64,000 bases of DNA from Lysobacter sp. (GTDB lineage: Bacteria; Pseudomonadota; Gammaproteobacteria; Xanthomonadales; Xanthomonadaceae), in the NCBI GenBank assembly GCA_027306995.1, contig DAHUXS010000014.1, forward strand, positions 62,001 through 126,000. Reading direction: 5' to 3'. The translations under genes and the position numbers were made by a program. The stretch's first letter is position 1. The number at the start of each line of letters is the position of its first letter. Below are positions 33,049 to 42,147 of the stretch, piece by piece. Under the pieces are notes generated by a model. That model did not search any database. It was not told the origin of the DNA and saw only the letters and a program-made list of their open reading frames with translations.

Positions 33049-33365
33049 GCCTTGCCGGCTTCGCTGACAATCCGGGCCAGTTCGCCCGATTCGTACAGTT
33101 CGCTGACGATGTCGCAACCGCCGATCAGTTCGCCATTGATGAAGAGTTGCGGGAACGTCGGCCAGTTGGAATAGCGCGGCAGGTTGGCGCGCACTTCCGG
33201 ATCTTCCAGCACGTTGACGGTGAACAGTTCGCCCGCGCCGGCGGCCTTGAGCGCCTGCACCGCGCGGCTGGAAAAGCCGCACATCGGGAACTGCGGCGTT
33301 CCCTTCATGAAGAGGACGATGGGGTGGCCTTCGACATCGGCCTTGATGCGGTCCATGACGGACAT
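33045..33365 (-). CDS. grxD: monothiol glutaredoxin GrxD
   Basis: A 106-aa Grx4-type monothiol glutaredoxin. [17 protein letters not shown] carries the CGFS motif (about residues 30-33), followed by the GSH-binding WPTFPQLFI and GGCDIV. These proteins carry [2Fe-2S] clusters and deliver them to targets. The ATG at 33365 has CGGAGA 5 nt upstream; longer frames are not conserved-looking. Divergent from sodB by 85 bp, pairing iron-sulphur and superoxide functions. Confidence 0.95.
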   Translation of the reverse strand: MSVMDRIKADVEGHPIVLFMKGTPQFPMCGFSSRAVQALKAAGAGELFTVNVLEDPEVRANLPRYSNWPTFPQLFINGELIGGCDIVSELYESGELARIVSEAGKA

Positions 33366-33414
33366 GACGATCTCCGGGAATATGCATGCACGGACCACTT
33401 ACGGTCGGTCCGCT

Positions 33415-33428
33415 AGAATGCACATTCT
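33415..33428. promoter_or_regulatory. palindrome in the grxD-sodB divergent region
   Basis: AGAATG-CA-CATTCT, perfect 6-bp arms, centred 30 bp before the sodB ATG. TAGAAT at 33414 could be a -10 element overlapping it. It might be an operator; no protein can be assigned from the window. Confidence 0.35.
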
Positions 33429-33450
33429 ACCGCCTGCCCGAGGTTTCCCC

Positions 33451-34029
33451 ATGGCCATCGAATTGCCCGCCCTCCCCTACGATCGCACCGCGCTGGAACC
33501 GCATATTTCCGGCGAAACCATCGACTACCACTATGGCAAGCACCACAAGGCCTACGTCGACAATCTCAACGGCCTGATCGCCGGTACCGAGTTCGAGAAG
33601 ATGGACCTGGTCGAGATCGTGAAGAAGTCGCAGGGCGGCATGTTCAACAACGCCGCGCAGGTGTGGAACCACACCTTCTACTGGAACTGCATGAAGCCGA
33701 ACGGTGGCGGCGAGCCGACCGGCAAGCTGGCCGACGGCATCAACAAGGCTTTCGGCGATTTCGCGACCTTCAAGCAGCAGTTCACCGACACCGCGATCAA
33801 GACCTTCGGCTCCGGTTGGGCGTGGCTGGTGCAGCGCAAGGACGGTTCGCTGGCGCTGGTCAGCACGTCGAATGCCGCTACCCCGCTGACCGGCGACGAC
33901 ACCCCGCTGATGACCTGCGACGTGTGGGAACACGCCTACTACATCGACTACCGCAACCTGCGCGCGAAGTACATGGAGAACTTCTGGAGCCTGGTGAACT
34001 GGGACTTCATCGCCGGGAACATGAAGTAA
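33451..34029 (+). CDS. sodB: iron superoxide dismutase
   Basis: A 192-aa Fe/Mn-type SOD. Metal ligands are visible in [10 protein letters not shown] (His27), VWNHTFYW (His, about residue 75) and [12 protein letters not shown] (Asp and His). The [10 protein letters not shown] segment with Gln before the second ligand His is the Fe-SOD form. It detoxifies cytosolic superoxide. The ATG at 33451 begins the conserved [12 protein letters not shown] membrane protein gene follows 4 bp later. Confidence 0.96.
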   Translation: MAIELPALPYDRTALEPHISGETIDYHYGKHHKAYVDNLNGLIAGTEFEKMDLVEIVKKSQGGMFNNAAQVWNHTFYWNCMKPNGGGEPTGKLADGINKAFGDFATFKQQFTDTAIKTFGSGWAWLVQRKDGSLALVSTSNAATPLTGDDTPLMTCDVWEHAYYIDYRNLRAKYMENFWSLVNWDFIAGNMK

Positions 34030-34033
34030 GCGC

Positions 34034-34537
34034 GTGACATTCACGCCGAACCAGCTGCTGCCCTATGCCACCCCGCTGCTGATCGCGTGGGTGTTCTATC
34101 GCCGTGTGCGCGGCAATTTCGGGCCGCAGTCTTGGAAGCCGAGGCGGACATATGTCCGCCTCGCGCTGATCTCGGTGGTGACGGTGATGCTGGCGCTCGC
34201 TGCGGTCTTCGTGCCGCACGCGGCGTTGCCGATGGCGGGCGGGCTGGCTGCAGGCGTCGTGCTGGGATGGTTCGGCCTGCGCCATACCCATGCCGAATGG
34301 CGCAATGGCGTGCGCACCTACATCCCGAATCCGTGGATCGGCGGACTGCTGACGCTGGCATTGGCCGGACGACTGGTCTGGCGTTTCACCCAGGGCGGCG
34401 GAATGACCGGCGCACAACAGCAGCCGAGCGTGCTGACGATGGCCATCGCGGCCGTGCTGATCAGCTACACGCTGGTCTACAACATCGGTTTGATCGTGCG
34501 CATGCGCGAACTCGGCGAACATCCGCCGGCAACTTGA
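34034..34537 (+). CDS. integral membrane protein, CcdC/DUF1453-like
   Basis: A 167-aa protein with four predicted membrane helices (about residues 8-22, 44-62, 65-82 and 133-153). The RRVRGNFGPQSWKPRR cytoplasmic loop resembles the CcdC/DUF1453 group, but similarity is judged by eye only. The GTG start at 34034 lies 4 bp after the sodB stop, so it is probably co-transcribed with sodB. Function unknown. Confidence 0.65.
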   Translation: MTFTPNQLLPYATPLLIAWVFYRRVRGNFGPQSWKPRRTYVRLALISVVTVMLALAAVFVPHAALPMAGGLAAGVVLGWFGLRHTHAEWRNGVRTYIPNPWIGGLLTLALAGRLVWRFTQGGGMTGAQQQPSVLTMAIAAVLISYTLVYNIGLIVRMRELGEHPPAT

Positions 34538-34541
34538 AACG

Positions 34542-35690
34542 CTAGGCGCGCAACGCCTCGATCACCGGCGTGATCTGGTCGTCACGCCCCAACGCAGCAC
34601 CGACACGCTGCAACGCATCTGTCAACGCCTGCGCCGAGTCGTCGCGCAACGTCGCATGGCCGACCTTGCGTCCGGCGCGCGCTTCCTTGCCGTAGTCGTG
34701 CCAGTGGCCGCCGGCCTCCGCGAGTACCGGATTCGCATCGGGCATGCTGCCGATCCAGTTGAGCATGCATGCATGCCCCACCATGCGCGTGTTGCCGAGC
34801 GGCAATCCGAGCACCGCGCGCAAGTGGTTCTGGAACTGCGACGTTTCCGCGCCTTCGATGGTCCAGTGGCCGGAGTTGTGCACGCGCGGCGCGATCTCGT
34901 TGGCCATCAGCCTGCCATCGCGCACGAACAATTCCAGCGCGAACACGCCGACATAATCGAGCGACTCCGCCAAGGTGCGCGCATACGCAGTCGCCTGCGC
35001 TTCCAGATCGACGGAAAATCCCGCCGGCGCCAGGCTCGCCGACAGCACGCCATCGACATGCCAGTTGCGGGTGAGCGGCCAGGCACGGAATTCGCCGTCG
35101 CGGCCGCGCACTGCAACCACCGATGCTTCGGATTCGAACGGGATGAAGGCTTCGAGGATCAGGCCGGTGCGACTTGCCTGTGCACCCAGTGCATCCCACG
35201 CGGCATCGAGCGTTTCCGCACGATCGTCGCGCAGGCGGAACTGGCCCTTGCCGTCGTAGCCGAGGCGGCGCGTCTTGAGGATGCACGGCGCACCAATCGT
35301 CTTGACCGCCGCATCCAGTGCGGCACGATCGGGCACGTCCATGAAATCGGGAACAGGAATGCCGAGTTCGCGGAACAGGGTTTTCTCGGCGAGGCGATCC
35401 TGCGTCAATCCCAGCGCACGCGGATTCGGGAACACCGGCACCCGGTCGGTCAGCCATTGCGCGGACTGCGCCGGCACGTTCTCGAAATCGAAGGTGGCGA
35501 TGTCGATGCGCGAGGCGAATTCGGCCAGCGCGGCTTCATCGGTGTAGTCGCCGACCACCATCGGCGCGAACTGCCCGGCACAGGCATCGGCCACGCTGTC
35601 GAGTACGAGGAAACGCAGGCCGAGCGGCGCGCCCGCCAAAGCCATCATGCGGGCCAGTTGCCCGCCGCCGAGAATGCCAACGGTTGTCAT
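34542..35690 (-). CDS. purK: 5-(carboxyamino)imidazole ribonucleotide synthase
   Basis: A 382-aa ATP-grasp enzyme that carboxylates AIR to N5-CAIR with bicarbonate and ATP in purine synthesis. N-terminal [17 protein letters not shown]; the ATP-grasp core has [15 protein letters not shown] (about residue 140) and [17 protein letters not shown] (about 265). The ATG at 35690 overlaps the purE stop. The purEK pair provides two consecutive steps. Confidence 0.96.
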   Translation of the reverse strand: MTTVGILGGGQLARMMALAGAPLGLRFLVLDSVADACAGQFAPMVVGDYTDEAALAEFASRIDIATFDFENVPAQSAQWLTDRVPVFPNPRALGLTQDRLAEKTLFRELGIPVPDFMDVPDRAALDAAVKTIGAPCILKTRRLGYDGKGQFRLRDDRAETLDAAWDALGAQASRTGLILEAFIPFESEASVVAVRGRDGEFRAWPLTRNWHVDGVLSASLAPAGFSVDLEAQATAYARTLAESLDYVGVFALELFVRDGRLMANEIAPRVHNSGHWTIEGAETSQFQNHLRAVLGLPLGNTRMVGHACMLNWIGSMPDANPVLAEAGGHWHDYGKEARAGRKVGHATLRDDSAQALTDALQRVGAALGRDDQITPVIEALRA

Positions 35691-36193
35691 GCGATGCGCG
35701 GATCGTCCGCGGCCTTGACGTCATCGGTCTGCTTCTGGCGGAACGCCGCCAGCGATTTCGCGATATCCGCATCGGTGGTCGCCAGCATCGCCGCCGCGAA
35801 CAGCGCCGCATTGGCCGCGCCGGCATGGCCGATGGCAAAGGTCGCGACCGGAATGCCGGCCGGCATCTGCACGATCGATAACAATGAATCGAGGCCGTTC
35901 AAGGCCTTCGACTGCACAGGAACGCCGAGCACCGGCAGTGCGGTCTTCGATGCCAGCATGCCCGGCAGGTGCGCGGCGCCGCCGGCACCGGCGATGATCG
36001 CTCGCAGGCCACGCGATGCTGCGTTCTCGGCGTAATCGAACAGCACGTCGGGCGTGCGATGCGCCGAAACCACTTTCACCTCGTGCGGAATGCCCAGCGC
36101 CTGCAGCTTTTCCGCCGCATGCAGCATGGTTTCCCAGTCGGATCGCGAACCCATCACGATGCCCACCAGGGGGGCCGGGTGATCGCCGCTCAT
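35687..36193 (-). CDS. purE: N5-carboxyaminoimidazole ribonucleotide mutase
   Basis: A 168-aa class I PurE that converts N5-CAIR to CAIR. Signatures: [13 protein letters not shown] at the N-terminus (about residues 10-22), SAHRTPD (about 43) and [14 protein letters not shown] (about 71). The start at ATG 36193 is preferred over GTG 36205 because GGAG lies 6 nt upstream of the ATG. The gene overlaps purK by 4 bp. Confidence 0.96.
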   Translation of the reverse strand: MSGDHPAPLVGIVMGSRSDWETMLHAAEKLQALGIPHEVKVVSAHRTPDVLFDYAENAASRGLRAIIAGAGGAAHLPGMLASKTALPVLGVPVQSKALNGLDSLLSIVQMPAGIPVATFAIGHAGAANAALFAAAMLATTDADIAKSLAAFRQKQTDDVKAADDPRIA

Positions 36194-36258
36194 CGCCGTC
36201 TCCACGATTAAAGACGTATTCTATCGGTTCTCTTCCCGCATTCCGTCAATTCCGCCGC

Positions 36259-36525
36259 ATGGACAAGAAGTTGCTGGACATCCTGGTCTGCCCGGTCACC
36301 CGCCAGCCGCTGGCCCAGCTCGATGGCGAGCGCCTCAAGGCCCTCAACACGGCGATCGGCCAGTCCGGCGTGCAATTCGGCGGGCATCGCCAGACCGACA
36401 CCCTGCGCGAGGCGCTGGTGACTCGCGATGGCAAGCGCATCTATCGCGTCGATGACGGCATCCCGGTGCTGCTGCCCGACGAGGCGCTGGACGCGGGATC
36501 GCTGGCCGGACCGGCGCAGGGATGA
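36259..36525 (+). CDS. Trm112/YcaR-like small protein without the zinc cysteines
   Basis: An 88-aa protein with the YcaR/Trm112 frame: MDKKLLDILVCPVTRQPL at the start and YRVDDGIPVLLPDEA at the end. In YcaR the first pair is CPxC and a further Cys follows; here only one Cys remains (CPVT), and about 25 residues are inserted in the middle. The Zn-ribbon is therefore probably lost. It overlaps nadC by 4 bp. Function unknown. Confidence 0.82.
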   Translation: MDKKLLDILVCPVTRQPLAQLDGERLKALNTAIGQSGVQFGGHRQTDTLREALVTRDGKRIYRVDDGIPVLLPDEALDAGSLAGPAQG

Positions 36526-37406
36526 GTCTCGTCGCACCGAGCGTGCAACCGCCCGATCCGGCGGTGGTCGCAGAGAACGTGCGCGCCGCCTTGGCGGAAG
36601 ACATCGGCAACGGCGACGCCACCGCCAGCCTGTTGCCTGATAGTGCCGATACCGCTTACCTGCTGTGCAAGGAAGACGCGGTGATCGCCGGGCGACCTTG
36701 GTTCGACGCCTGCCATCGCGCGCTCGATCCCGATGTCCGCATCGACTGGCGCATCGAGGAAGGCACACGCGTCAAAGCCGGAACGGTGCTCGCGATCCTG
36801 CACGGCCGCAGCCGCGCCCTGGTCACGGCGGAACGCGCCGCCCTCAATTTCCTGCAGACGCTGTCCGGCACCGCCACGATCACCGCGCGCCACGTCGAAG
36901 CCGTTGCCGGCACGCGCGCGCAGATCCTTGATACCCGCAAGACCCTGCCCGGTCTGCGCATCGCCCAGAAATACGCGGTGCGGATGGGCGGCGGCCACAA
37001 CCATCGCATCGGCCTGTACGACACGGTGATGTTGAAGGAGAACCACATCCGCGCCGCCGGCTCCATCGCCGCGGCGGCGGCCCTCGCGCATGCGCGCTTC
37101 CCGCAGCTGCCGTTGGTGATCGAAGTCGAAACGATCGCGCAATTGCGCGAGGCGCTGGCCACTGGCTGCACCCGAATCCTCATCGACGATTTCGACGCGA
37201 CGACGCGCCGCGAGGCGGTCCGCATCGCCCACGACGAATTCGGCGGAAAGATCCCGCTGGAAGTATCGGGCAGCGTCGACCTTGCATCGTTGCGCGCCAT
37301 CGCCGAAGACGGCGTCGACTGCATTTCGATCGGGGCGCTCACCAAACACGTGCACGCCATCGACCTGTCGATGAAACTGGGGCCAGTACCGGCGCACTTC
37401 GCTTGA
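36522..37406 (+). CDS. nadC: nicotinate-nucleotide pyrophosphorylase (carboxylating)
   Basis: A 294-aa quinolinate phosphoribosyltransferase: quinolinate plus PRPP gives nicotinate mononucleotide, CO2 and PPi. Motifs: AALAEDIGNGDATA (about residues 23-36), TAERAALNFLQTLSGTAT (about 102), LDTRKTLPGLRIAQKYAV (about 135) and GGGHNHRIGLYD. Length matches the family. It works upstream of NadD (6.9 kb). Confidence 0.97.
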   Translation: MSLVAPSVQPPDPAVVAENVRAALAEDIGNGDATASLLPDSADTAYLLCKEDAVIAGRPWFDACHRALDPDVRIDWRIEEGTRVKAGTVLAILHGRSRALVTAERAALNFLQTLSGTATITARHVEAVAGTRAQILDTRKTLPGLRIAQKYAVRMGGGHNHRIGLYDTVMLKENHIRAAGSIAAAAALAHARFPQLPLVIEVETIAQLREALATGCTRILIDDFDATTRREAVRIAHDEFGGKIPLEVSGSVDLASLRAIAEDGVDCISIGALTKHVHAIDLSMKLGPVPAHFA

Positions 37407-37437
37407 TTTTCCATCCAAGGGGACCCAACCAAGGATC

Positions 37438-38466
37438 ATGACCATGACCAACCGGATCTCCCTCGCGCTCGCTGCCCTGCTGCTGGCTGGCACGGCATCG
37501 GCGCAGTCGCAGATCACGCCCGTGCCAACCACGTCTCCGGTTGCACAACCGCAGCAATCCACACAGCAGCAAACGCCAATACCGCCGACTGCAACGCAAG
37601 CGCAGCAACAATCGCAATCAACGATCCCCGCCTCTGCGCCCTCGCCGCGCGCCTACGTGCCCACCGGAACGCAGGCGCAGCGCATCCTCGAAATCGCCCA
37701 GCGCGAAAACCGGAACTGGTATTCACCCTTCATCGCGATCGATGGCGGTTTGCGCACCCTGCCCGTCACCGAAGCCGAGCGCTCGCGCCTCAATGACGGC
37801 ACCGAGGCCTGGCAGAAAGTCTCGGAGTACTGGCGCGACGGCAACACCCTCGGCGAAATGGTCGATGGCGGACGCCCCGGCGCCAGTGCCTGCGAATCGG
37901 CCTTCGGCATGGTCACCGCCGGCATCCGCTCCGATTGCCGCGGCTTCATCATCGATACCCCGTGGTCGGCGGCGTTCATCTCCTACGTGATGACCAAGGC
38001 GCAGATTCCCGGTTTCCACACGTCGCCGCGCCACATCGATTACATCCGCGATGCATTCGCCAATCGCGGGCCGTACTACGCGATCAATCCCGGCATCTCG
38101 CGCCCCCAGCTCGGCGACCTGCTGTGCTACGTGCGCCTGTCGCGCACCATCATCGGTTATGACGGCCTGCGCGCCGCGTTTGCCGCCAATCCCTCACTCA
38201 ACCAGGCCGCTCACTGCGACGTGGTTGTGCGCACCGACTTCAACAGGCATTTCGTCGAAACCATCGGCGGCAATGTCGAGAACGCGGTGACCCTGCGCAA
38301 GCTGCAACTGGACGCGCAGAACCTGCTGGTGCTGCCGCGTCCGGTCAACATCGGCATGCAGGGGGAAGAGGAAGACTTCCAGGTCGGCTGCTCGCCCGAC
38401 AACGAATCGGCCTGCGGCTTCAATCGCCAGAACTGGGCGGCGCTGTTGCGCCTGCGCGATCCATGA
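37438..38466 (+). CDS. exported DUF2272 domain protein
   Basis: A 342-aa protein with a signal peptide (MTMTNRISLALAALLLAGTASA), a Gln/Pro/Thr-rich linker (about residues 23-75) and a DUF2272 domain (about 80-335). WSAAFISYVMTKAQIPGF, LGDLLCYVR and HCDVVV match the NlpC/P60-like layout of this family, presumed cell-wall amidases or peptidases. Starts at 37438 or 37444 are equally possible. It overlaps the DUF3301 gene by 4 bp and follows nadC by 31 bp. Confidence 0.82.
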   Translation: MTMTNRISLALAALLLAGTASAQSQITPVPTTSPVAQPQQSTQQQTPIPPTATQAQQQSQSTIPASAPSPRAYVPTGTQAQRILEIAQRENRNWYSPFIAIDGGLRTLPVTEAERSRLNDGTEAWQKVSEYWRDGNTLGEMVDGGRPGASACESAFGMVTAGIRSDCRGFIIDTPWSAAFISYVMTKAQIPGFHTSPRHIDYIRDAFANRGPYYAINPGISRPQLGDLLCYVRLSRTIIGYDGLRAAFAANPSLNQAAHCDVVVRTDFNRHFVETIGGNVENAVTLRKLQLDAQNLLVLPRPVNIGMQGEEEDFQVGCSPDNESACGFNRQNWAALLRLRDP

Positions 38467-38816
38467 GCGACGCCGCACCGCTCATCGCGCTGATCCTGTT
38501 CGGGATCGGCTTCTGGTGGTGGCAGTCCGCCCGTGGCGCCTACGATCGCGCGCGCGAACTCGGCCGCAATGCCTGCAATGCCGCGCAGGTGCAATGGCTG
38601 GACGAGAGCGTGCAAAGCGCCGGTATTCGCCTGCGCCGTGATCCCGGCGACGGCTGGCTGAAACTCGAGCGCCGATTCCGCTTCGAGTACTCCAGCGACG
38701 GCAACGATCGCCATGCCGGGCAGTTGGTATTACTAGGTGACCGGCTGGTGGAATTCGCCGGACCGACGCGCCCGGAACCGGTGGTCGTCGCGGATTTCAG
38801 CTCGCCGCTGCACTGA
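38463..38816 (+). CDS. DUF3301 domain small membrane protein
   Basis: A 117-aa protein with one N-terminal membrane helix (about residues 6-21, ending in a Trp triplet) and a short cytoplasmic or periplasmic domain: ELGRNACNAAQVQWLDESV and RRFRFEYSSDGNDRHAGQLVLLG are typical of DUF3301, a family of unknown function. Coupled to the DUF2272 gene. Confidence 0.82.
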   Translation: MSDAAPLIALILFGIGFWWWQSARGAYDRARELGRNACNAAQVQWLDESVQSAGIRLRRDPGDGWLKLERRFRFEYSSDGNDRHAGQLVLLGDRLVEFAGPTRPEPVVVADFSSPLH

Positions 38817-38834
38817 ACGCAGCGCGATCGTGTC

Positions 38835-39332
38835 TTACTTGACGATCTTCAGATGCGCGCCGCGCTTCGGCGGCGGTGTCGGCGAAGGTTCGTCGTCGCC
38901 AGTGTCATCGGACGCCGCATCGCTCGGCACGCTACGCAACGGCGAGATCGCAGGCGGCGCGGACGATTCCTGAGGATCGCCGTCGGCATCTTCCGCGGAT
39001 TCGGCACCATCGCCGGCGACTTCCGCATCCGGCGGCAAGGCCATGCCCATCCCGGTTTCGCGTGCGTAGATCGCCAGCACCGCGTCGATCGGCACGAACA
39101 CCGCATGGCTGACGCCTCCGAAACGCGCATTGAAGGCGATCAGGTCGTTGTCCATGCGCAACTGCCCCACCGCGCGCTCGGCGATGTTCAGCACCACTTG
39201 TCCGTCACGCACGGTACTCGGCGGAACGCTCACGCCGGGACGCTTGGCGTCCACCAGCACGTGCGGCGTCATGCCGTTGTCTACGATCCATTCGTAGATC
39301 GCCCGCAACAGGTACGGGCGCTGGCTGGTCAT
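38835..39332 (-). CDS. sspB: ClpXP specificity-enhancing factor SspB
   Basis: A 165-aa adaptor that delivers ssrA-tagged proteins to ClpXP. The ordered N-terminal domain (residues 1-105) begins MTSQRPYLLRAIYEWIVDNG and contains LNIAERAVGQLRM and FNARFGGVSHAVFVPIDAVLAIYARE. A long acidic, Pro-rich linker ends in the ClpX-tethering tail RGAHLKIVK. The ATG at 39332 is the conserved start. It follows sspA by 20 bp. Confidence 0.95.
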   Translation of the reverse strand: MTSQRPYLLRAIYEWIVDNGMTPHVLVDAKRPGVSVPPSTVRDGQVVLNIAERAVGQLRMDNDLIAFNARFGGVSHAVFVPIDAVLAIYARETGMGMALPPDAEVAGDGAESAEDADGDPQESSAPPAISPLRSVPSDAASDDTGDDEPSPTPPPKRGAHLKIVK

Positions 39333-39352
39333 CGCCAGGGCGGCGTCGCCAC

Positions 39353-40003
39353 TCACTCCGGCAGCGCGCGCAGCTTCTTTTCCGCTTCCGTCAGGCTGCG
39401 GGTGAAGCCCGGGTTGCGGAAGATGCGGTTGCCGTAATCCTCGATCACCTTGCCGTCCTTCGGCAGCGCCACGTCCAGCGCCTGCAGGCGCCAGATGATC
39501 GGCGCCATCGCGCAATCGGCCAGGCTCATCTCGGTGTTGAGGAAGAACTTGCTGGCCTTGAACAGCGGGATCGACTGCACCAGCAGCTCCGACAAGCGCT
39601 TGCGGCCGGCTTCGGCCTGGGTCTTGTTGCCGAGCTGGATCGCCTGCACCTGCGGCACCCAATCGTGCTCGATGCGCAGCATCGCGAGGCGCACGCGGGC
39701 GCGCGAGATCGGGTCCATCGGCATCAGGGTCGGATGCGGATAGCGCTCGTCGAGGTATTCGCTCACCACCGACGCCGCGTACAGCACCAGGTCGCGCTCG
39801 ACCAGGGTCGGCACCGACTGGTACGGGTTGAGGTCGATCAGGTCTTCCGGAGGCGATTGCGGATCGACCGGCACGAGGTCATAGGTCACGCCCTTCGCCG
39901 CCAGTACCAACCTGACGCGATGGCAGACCACGTCGTCCAGCGCGGAATACAGGGTCAGCGTGTTGCGCGAACGCGGTCCGCCTGCGGGTGCCATCGTCAT
40001 CAT
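39353..40003 (-). CDS. sspA: stringent starvation protein A (GST-fold)
   Basis: A 216-aa GST-like protein that binds RNA polymerase in E. coli. The thioredoxin-like N-domain has LTLYSALDDVVCHRVRLVLAAKG and NPYQSVPTLVERDLVLYAASVVSEYLDERYP; the C-domain is all-helical. Lying between petC and sspB identifies it as SspA, not a catalytic GST. Several Met codons compete; ATG 40003 has AGGAGG 8 nt upstream, whereas 40006 is TTG. Confidence 0.95.
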   Translation of the reverse strand: MMTMAPAGGPRSRNTLTLYSALDDVVCHRVRLVLAAKGVTYDLVPVDPQSPPEDLIDLNPYQSVPTLVERDLVLYAASVVSEYLDERYPHPTLMPMDPISRARVRLAMLRIEHDWVPQVQAIQLGNKTQAEAGRKRLSELLVQSIPLFKASKFFLNTEMSLADCAMAPIIWRLQALDVALPKDGKVIEDYGNRIFRNPGFTRSLTEAEKKLRALPE

Positions 40004-40055
40004 CAATCTCTCCTCCTGGCCCGGCCATTGCCGGAGCCATCGTCGCGTGCACCGT

Positions 40056-40880
40056 TCAGTGCACGTCCTTCCAGTATTCGCGGTTGAGCAGCCACGCCAA
40101 GAACGTGAAGAGCGCCAGGAACGCCAGCACCCACACGCCGATCGCCGGACGCTTCAGACCCGCGGGTTCACCGGCATATTCGAGGAAGGTGGTAATGTCG
40201 CGCGCCACCTGGTCGAATTGCTGCGGCTTCAGCGTGCCCGGCGACGCCACCACCAGGCGGCTGATGCAGCCCTGGTCAGTATCGGTGGTGCCGTGTGGGC
40301 AAGCCATGATGGCCTGACCTTTCTCGTCCTTCTCGCCAGTCGCGACCTTCGCGGTGTATTCCGGCTGCTGGGTGCCTTGCAGCGACCACAGCGGGTTCGG
40401 CATCGACGCACCCGGGAAGATCGTGTTGTTCCAGCCCACCGGGCGGGTCGGGTCAAGGTAGAACGACTTCAGGTAGGTGTAGATCCAGTCGCTGCCGCGC
40501 ACGCGCGCGATCAGCGAAAGATCCGGCGGTTCCTTGTTGAACGCAGCCTTGGCCATTTCCGGCGTCATCGACGCCAGGATCGGCTCGCCGACGTTCTTCA
40601 CGCCGGTGACGTTGAGCTGGTCCATCACTTCCTGCTCGGACAGGCCGAGATCGTCGCCAAGGCGCGAGTAGCGCAGGTGCTTCAGCGAGTGGCAGCCGGC
40701 GCAGTAGCTCAGGAAGTCCTTGGCACCGCGTTGCAGCGAACCCTTGTCGGTGAGGTCGGTGCCTGCGGATTGCAGTTCGACGCCGTCCTCCGACGCCAGC
40801 ACCGGCGCGGACAGCAGGCCGAGCAATGCGAATGCGGCGAGCGACTTCAGCATGTTCTTCGGTGTCATCGACTTAGTCAT
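40056..40880 (-). CDS. petC: cytochrome c1 of the bc1 complex
   Basis: A 274-aa exported haemoprotein with a signal peptide (about residues 10-29), the haem c site CAGCH (residues 60-64), a distal Met-ligand region (IFPGASMPNPLW) and a C-terminal membrane anchor (GVWVLAFLALFTFLAWLL) before NREYWKDVH. Part of ubiquinol-cytochrome c reductase. It overlaps petB by 8 bp. Confidence 0.97.
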   Translation of the reverse strand: MTKSMTPKNMLKSLAAFALLGLLSAPVLASEDGVELQSAGTDLTDKGSLQRGAKDFLSYCAGCHSLKHLRYSRLGDDLGLSEQEVMDQLNVTGVKNVGEPILASMTPEMAKAAFNKEPPDLSLIARVRGSDWIYTYLKSFYLDPTRPVGWNNTIFPGASMPNPLWSLQGTQQPEYTAKVATGEKDEKGQAIMACPHGTTDTDQGCISRLVVASPGTLKPQQFDQVARDITTFLEYAGEPAGLKRPAIGVWVLAFLALFTFLAWLLNREYWKDVH

Positions 40881-42147
40881 GGTTGAACGTCACCCGCTCC
40901 GGCACCGGCTTGGTCTTGTCGATCTTCGTCCAGATCGGCATGGTCAGGAAGAAGAGGTAGTAGAAGACCGTCAGCACGCGGCCGATGATCGCTTCCTTGG
41001 GGTCGGTGCCCGGGCCACCGCCGATCTTGGCCAGCCAGATGAAGGTGGCGGCGAAGCCCAACAACATCGCCCACGACAGCTTGCCGCGATAGCGATAGGA
41101 CTTGACCGGCGAGCGGTCCAGCCACGGCACCAGGAACAGCAGCACGATGGCGCCGAACATCACCAGCACGCCCCACAGCTTGATGCCGAAGAACGACGGC
41201 ACCACGCGCAACATCGCGTAGTACGGGGTGAAGTACCACACCGGCTTGATGTGGGCCGGCGTCACCAACGGGTTGGCCGCGGTGAAGTTGTCGTGTTCCA
41301 GGAACAGGCCGCCGAAGTTCGGGATGAAGAAGATCACGAACGCGGCGAACATCAGGAAGAAACCGATGCCGACCAGGTCGTGCACGGTGTAGTACGGATG
41401 GAACGGGATGCCGTCGGCCGGCTTGTTCGCGTCCCAGCGGTTGCCCTTCGGGCCCTTCTTGATGTCGACGCCGTCCGGATTGTTCGAACCGACTTCGTGC
41501 AGGGCGCCGAGGTGCAGCACCACCAGCAGCAGCAGCACGATCGGCAACGCGATCACGTGCAGGGCGAAGAAGCGGTTGAGCGTGGCATCCGACGGGATGT
41601 AGTCGCCCATGATCCAGTGCGTCAGGTCCGTGCCGATCACCGGGATCGCGCCGAACAGCGAGATGATCACCTTGGCGCCCCAGAACGACATCTGGCCCCA
41701 CGGCAGCACGTAGCCCATGAAGGCTTCGGCCATCAGCACCAGGTAGATCACCATGCCGAGCAGCCACACCAGCTCGCGCGGCTTGCGGTAGCTGCCGTAC
41801 ATCAGGCCACGGAACATGTGCAGGTAGACGGCGATGAAGAACAGCGAGGCGCCGGTCGAGTGCATGTAGCGGATCAGCCAGCCCCAGTCGACATCGCGCA
41901 TGATGTATTCGACGGAGTCGAACGCTTCTTTCGCGTCCGGCTTGTAGTGCATGGTCAGGAAGATGCCGGTCAGGATCTGGTTGACCAGCACGACCAGGCT
42001 GAGCACGCCGAAGTAGTACCAGAAGTTGAAGTTTTTCGGCGCGTAGTACTCGGTCATGTGCTTGCGGTAGATCGGCATCAATGCCGGCGCCCGCTCGTTG
42101 ACCCAGTCCATGACGTTCTGCGCGGTGCGCGTGACGACGTTACTCAT
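40873..42147 (-). CDS. petB: cytochrome b of the bc1 complex
   Basis: A 424-aa polytopic protein with eight predicted helices. Haem-ligand His pairs sit in YMHSTGASLFFIAVYLHMFRG and FFALHVIALPIVLLLLVVLHLGALHE. The Qo-site PEWY motif is replaced here by KPVWYF: AHIKPVWYFTPYYA reads PVWY where most proteobacteria have PEWYF. It carries quinol oxidation and reduction in the membrane. It begins directly at the petA stop. Confidence 0.96.
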   Translation of the reverse strand: MSNVVTRTAQNVMDWVNERAPALMPIYRKHMTEYYAPKNFNFWYYFGVLSLVVLVNQILTGIFLTMHYKPDAKEAFDSVEYIMRDVDWGWLIRYMHSTGASLFFIAVYLHMFRGLMYGSYRKPRELVWLLGMVIYLVLMAEAFMGYVLPWGQMSFWGAKVIISLFGAIPVIGTDLTHWIMGDYIPSDATLNRFFALHVIALPIVLLLLVVLHLGALHEVGSNNPDGVDIKKGPKGNRWDANKPADGIPFHPYYTVHDLVGIGFFLMFAAFVIFFIPNFGGLFLEHDNFTAANPLVTPAHIKPVWYFTPYYAMLRVVPSFFGIKLWGVLVMFGAIVLLFLVPWLDRSPVKSYRYRGKLSWAMLLGFAATFIWLAKIGGGPGTDPKEAIIGRVLTVFYYLFFLTMPIWTKIDKTKPVPERVTFNHD

